NCBI GenBank assembly: GCA_964472545.1
Contig: CAYYNP010000374.1
Span: 1-8,613 of the forward strand
Length of the DNA: 8,613 bases
Direction of reading: 5' to 3'
DNA from: CAYYNP01 sp964472545
GTDB taxonomy: Bacteria > Planctomycetota > Planctomycetia > Pirellulales > Thermoguttaceae
Each line of letters begins with the position of its first letter. Position 1 is the stretch's first letter. The notes under the pieces are model-generated. The model was not told where the DNA came from, ran no database searches, and was given only the letters and a program-made list of their open reading frames with translations. Below are positions 5,850-8,613 of the stretch, in pieces. The position numbers and the translations under genes were made by a program.

Positions 5850-8613
5850 ATGAAGATTTCAGCGAAGATGGCGGCCATCGGTTTTGTCAGTGCGCTCGGC
5901 ATGGGCGTGGTGGCGACGGTCGGTTGGTTGTCGAACACCAGCACGCACGAGGCCTTGCAGCTTAGTGCCGAACGTACGCAACAGATGGCGCTCTGCACCG
6001 ACATGCAGACGGCACAGACCAACCTCGAACTGGCGGCCATGGACTCGATCATCGATCGGGCGGACGGCTCGATCAGCGCCGAACGTCTCGACGAAATCAA
6101 CGCGGCGGCCGCCACGCTGAGAGACAATCTCGCCACGCTGGCCGAGTACGCCGACACGGAAGAGGAGAAGGCCAAGGCCAAGGTTGTGACCGAAAACGTG
6201 GGACCGTTGCTCGAGAGCGTCCAGACGAAGTTGGTGAATTTGATCGAGAGCAGCGGCGCGCTAGAGGCCCAAACGCTGACCGATTTCGCCAATATGGACG
6301 ACATGCTCGACGGCACCGGCACGACCGTCGAGGACGCTCTGGAGACGATCGAGACGTCGGTCCGTAACCGTCTGGCCGAGGCCGGCAACGGCGAGGAACT
6401 GGTCGCGGCGATCGACCTGTTCGGCCAACTCCGCTCCGCCCGGCTGGAACTGATGCTGGCCGCCATGGACGCTATCATCGACAAGGAAGAAGGAAAGATC
6501 GCCGACGAGCGGTTCGACGTCGTCCGCACGAACCTGGTTATATTGAAATCGAAGCAGGCCGACCTGACGGCACTGGCCGAAACGAACGAAGAGAAGGCCT
6601 GCGTCGCGGCGATGACCACCGCCGTGGCGGAACTGGAGACCGGCATCACCGTCGATCTGGCGCAACTCATCGAAAGCGGGACGAAGAAGGCGCAGGCCAT
6701 CGAGGCGGCCTTTGTGAAGATCGACGACGATCTGGACACCTTCGGCGGCGGCATCGAGACCCTGTTGGATGAGTTCGAGGCAGCGGTGCGAACGCAGACG
6801 CCCGAAGACGACGAATCGTTCTTCGACGACGCCCCGCAGGACACCACTCGCGAGACGCTCGACCTGATCGCCGGCATGCGCACCAATCATCTGCAACTGA
6901 TGCTGGCCGCCATGGACTCGATCATCGACCACCAGGAAGGCAGCATCGAGGAGGAACGCCAGCAGACGATCGACCAGGCCATCGGATTCCTGAACGAGGG
7001 TCTTCAGAAGATCAAGGAGATGGCGGAGACTCCCGCACGGCAATCGTTCGTCCAGGGCTTCGAGCCCACGCTGGCCAAGCTGAGCCAGGGCATCCAAGAG
7101 GACCTCGTGAAGCTGATCGAGCAGAGCGCTCAGGAGAAGCAAGCGATCGACGCGGCGTTCGTGAAGATCGACGACGTGCTCGACGAACAGGGCGACGGAT
7201 ACCGCGACTCGCTCGATTCCTTTGAGAATTCAATCCGCACGCGGCTGGGTAAGTACGACACGGCCAGCCTGACGCAGACGCACGACCTCGTGGCCGAGAT
7301 GAAGACCGCCTATCTGACGCTGTTGCTGGCGGCGATGGACTCGATCGTCGACCGTGACGCGGGCGAGATCGAGGCCGAGCTAATGGCCAATATCGACGGT
7401 TCGATCACCTTCCTGACCGAGCAGCAGAAGACGCTCGTCGGCCTGGCTTCGACGCCCGAGGAGAAACAGGCCGCCGAGTCGATCGGCCCGGCCGTCGAGA
7501 AGCTGGCCCAGGGCATCCGCGTGGACCTGAAGACCCTGATTGAAGACGCCGCCCAGAAGGCGATCGCCGCCGAGCAGGCGTTTGTCGACATCGACGACGA
7601 GATCGACGGCCGCGGTGGGATCATCGGCCCGGCGCTGAGCGACATCGCCACTTCCGTTCAAGGCGAACAAGCCGAAGCCGCCGCCGGACTCGAAGAGCAA
7701 TTGTCCTCCTCGTTCGTCTGGGGCAATACCGCCATGGGCATTACCATCTTCGCGATCATTGGCTTCCTGTTCTTCGTCGCCCGGGGCATCATCGGACCGA
7801 TGCAGAAGACGGTCGGAGCCTTGGAAGCCGTGGCCGAAGGCGACTACTCGCAACGGCTGGACATCAACACCAAGGACGAGATCGGCCGGATGGCCGGCGC
7901 GTTGAACACGGCCGCCGAGGCCACCGGCAAGGCGATGCAGGACGTCAAAGACGCCGCCGAACGCGAGCAGGCCGCCCAGCAAGAGCGGGCCGAGACCGAG
8001 CGCCAACAGGCCGAGGCCGAACGCCAGCGCCAGGAGGAAGGAGCCCGGCAAGAGAAAGAGCGCATGGAAGAAGAGCGCAAGCGTCAGCAGGAGCAAGCCG
8101 AACTCGAACGTCAGCAGGCCGAGAAGGAGCGCCAGCAGGCCGAGGAACTCCGCCAGAAGGTCAACGAGTTGCTCGAGGTCGTCAGCGCGGCGGCCGCAGG
8201 CGATTTGACCAAGAAGGTCGCCGTCCGCGGCGACGAGGCGATCGACGAACTGGCCTCCGGTATCAACAAGATGCTCGAGGACCTCTCCGGCATCATCGGC
8301 CAGGTGACCGAGAGCGCCGCGCAGTTCAACGAAGGCTCCCGCGTGATCGCCGAGAGTTCGCAGTCGCTGGCCTCCGGCTCGCAGACGCAGAGTTCGAGCG
8401 TCGAGGAAGTCAGCGCGTCGGTCGAGGAACTCACCGCGTCGATCGACGGCGTGAAGGCCAACGCCGGCGAGGCCGACGAAGTGGCCCAGAAGACTAACCA
8501 TTTGGCCGAACGGGGCGGCCAGGCCGTGCAGAAGTCGATCGAAGCGATGGAGCTGATTCGCACCAGTTCCGACCAGATCGCCGAGATCATCCAGGTGATT
8601 TCCGAAATCGCCA
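5850..8613 (+). CDS. Methyl-accepting chemotaxis protein with four tandem sensor modules and two HAMP domains (3' end outside window)
   Basis: The frame stays open to the window edge, giving 921 residues without a stop. TM1 is about residues 8-27. The extracytoplasmic part, to about residue 605, consists of four copies of a helical module, and TM2 is residues 624-644. HAMP1 (about 645-697) contains EGDYSQRL and DEIGRMA. A charged helix rich in Gln, Glu, Arg and Ala follows (698-770). HAMP2 (about 771-822) contains AGDLTKKV and DEAIDELASGINKML. The signalling domain begins near 813 with candidate methylation sites at E852/E853 and E859/E860 (SSVEEVSAS and ASVEELTAS), seven residues apart. The sequence ends at IIQVISEIA, just before the conserved hairpin tip that contacts CheA and CheW, so that tip cannot be checked. 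The protein should sense an extracellular or periplasmic signal and control the CheA kinase through CheW, with adaptation by CheR/CheB. No che or flagellar gene is next to it here. The receptor class is clear; the ligand is unknown. Confidence 0.93.
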   Translation, partial: MKISAKMAAIGFVSALGMGVVATVGWLSNTSTHEALQLSAERTQQMALCTDMQTAQTNLELAAMDSIIDRADGSISAERLDEINAAAATLRDNLATLAEYADTEEEKAKAKVVTENVGPLLESVQTKLVNLIESSGALEAQTLTDFANMDDMLDGTGTTVEDALETIETSVRNRLAEAGNGEELVAAIDLFGQLRSARLELMLAAMDAIIDKEEGKIADERFDVVRTNLVILKSKQADLTALAETNEEKACVAAMTTAVAELETGITVDLAQLIESGTKKAQAIEAAFVKIDDDLDTFGGGIETLLDEFEAAVRTQTPEDDESFFDDAPQDTTRETLDLIAGMRTNHLQLMLAAMDSIIDHQEGSIEEERQQTIDQAIGFLNEGLQKIKEMAETPARQSFVQGFEPTLAKLSQGIQEDLVKLIEQSAQEKQAIDAAFVKIDDVLDEQGDGYRDSLDSFENSIRTRLGKYDTASLTQTHDLVAEMKTAYLTLLLAAMDSIVDRDAGEIEAELMANIDGSITFLTEQQKTLVGLASTPEEKQAAESIGPAVEKLAQGIRVDLKTLIEDAAQKAIAAEQAFVDIDDEIDGRGGIIGPALSDIATSVQGEQAEAAAGLEEQLSSSFVWGNTAMGITIFAIIGFLFFVARGIIGPMQKTVGALEAVAEGDYSQRLDINTKDEIGRMAGALNTAAEATGKAMQDVKDAAEREQAAQQERAETERQQAEAERQRQEEGARQEKERMEEERKRQQEQAELERQQAEKERQQAEELRQKVNELLEVVSAAAAGDLTKKVAVRGDEAIDELASGINKMLEDLSGIIGQVTESAAQFNEGSRVIAESSQSLASGSQTQSSSVEEVSASVEELTASIDGVKANAGEADEVAQKTNHLAERGGQAVQKSIEAMELIRTSSDQIAEIIQVISEIA
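6024..7664 (+). repeat. Four tandem ~142-residue sensor modules within the chemoreceptor
   Basis: Aligned on two anchors, the modules start near residues 59, 201, 350 and 491. The first anchor is LAAMD(S/A)I(I/V)D, with its Met at 64, 206, 355 and 496. The second is F-x-x-(I/M)-D-D-x-(L/I)-D, with its Phe at 146, 288, 437 and 578. The anchor-to-anchor distance is 82 residues in every copy. Between them lie a T-x-E-E-K-like turn (lost in copy 3) and a DL-x-x-LIE-like segment (KLVNLIE in copy 1). Module spacing is 142, 149 and 141 residues. Copy 3 is preceded by an acidic linker (about 320-334) that explains its extra length. The repeats are clear in protein but diverged in DNA, so the duplication is old. 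Confidence 0.9.
7941..8159 (+). other. Gln/Glu/Arg-rich coiled-coil insert between HAMP1 and HAMP2
   Basis: Residues 698-770 of the chemoreceptor are almost only Glu, Gln, Arg, Ala and Lys. They have no proline, and the only glycine is in EEGARQ. ERQQAE occurs three times, twice in close succession near the end. The segment should form a long continuous helix or coiled coil that separates the two HAMP domains by roughly 70 residues. It could act as a rigid rod or a helical phase converter; that role is inferred. Confidence 0.8.

Noticed and set aside
5807..8501. Long minus-strand open frames (5807-6886, 6261-7142, 7380-8501) opposite the chemoreceptor
   Set aside because: Their Ser/Ala-rich or Leu/Gly-rich content is the antisense of Glu-, Gln- and Ala-rich helices; the + strand has TM, HAMP and MCP motifs and a strong ribosome binding site.

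Overview
The window looks like chromosomal DNA of a GC-rich member of the Planctomycetota, probably of the Pirellulales type. That is an inference from gene content: a secreted parallel beta-helix protein, a hydrazine-synthase-alpha-like diheme beta-propeller protein, a small exported protein very rich in cysteine, and a large chemoreceptor with a Gln/Glu/Arg-rich helix between two HAMP domains. All supported genes lie on the + strand. I see no rRNA, tRNA, CRISPR array, insertion sequence or integrase.

Region 1 (1-4506) is a likely two-gene operon. A possible promoter (88-116) precedes a secreted right-handed beta-helix protein (169-1956). After 33 bases comes an exported protein of 838 residues (1990-4506), with a TolB/WD40-like propeller and two CXXCH heme c sites, related to the alpha subunit of hydrazine synthase. 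Both carry signal peptides and should act outside the cytoplasmic membrane. The pairing suggests a periplasmic or surface function, perhaps polysaccharide handling beside a redox protein. The hydrazine synthase resemblance alone does not imply anammox, because no partner subunits are present.

Region 2 (4507-5343) holds a short exported, possibly lipidated protein with 25 cysteines in 185 residues. It contains a 15-bp tandem DNA repeat and is followed by a convincing intrinsic terminator (5311-5343).

Region 3 (5344-5849) is about 500 bases without a supported gene. Its last ~150 bases are more AT-rich and end in a strong Shine-Dalgarno sequence.

Region 4 (5850 to the window end) is a methyl-accepting chemotaxis protein, cut by the window edge just before its signalling tip. 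Its extracytoplasmic part is built from four tandem copies of a helical module of about 142 residues. TM2, a first HAMP, a 73-residue charged coiled coil, a second HAMP and the start of the signalling domain follow. The four-copy sensor and the inter-HAMP helix are the most distinctive structures in the window.
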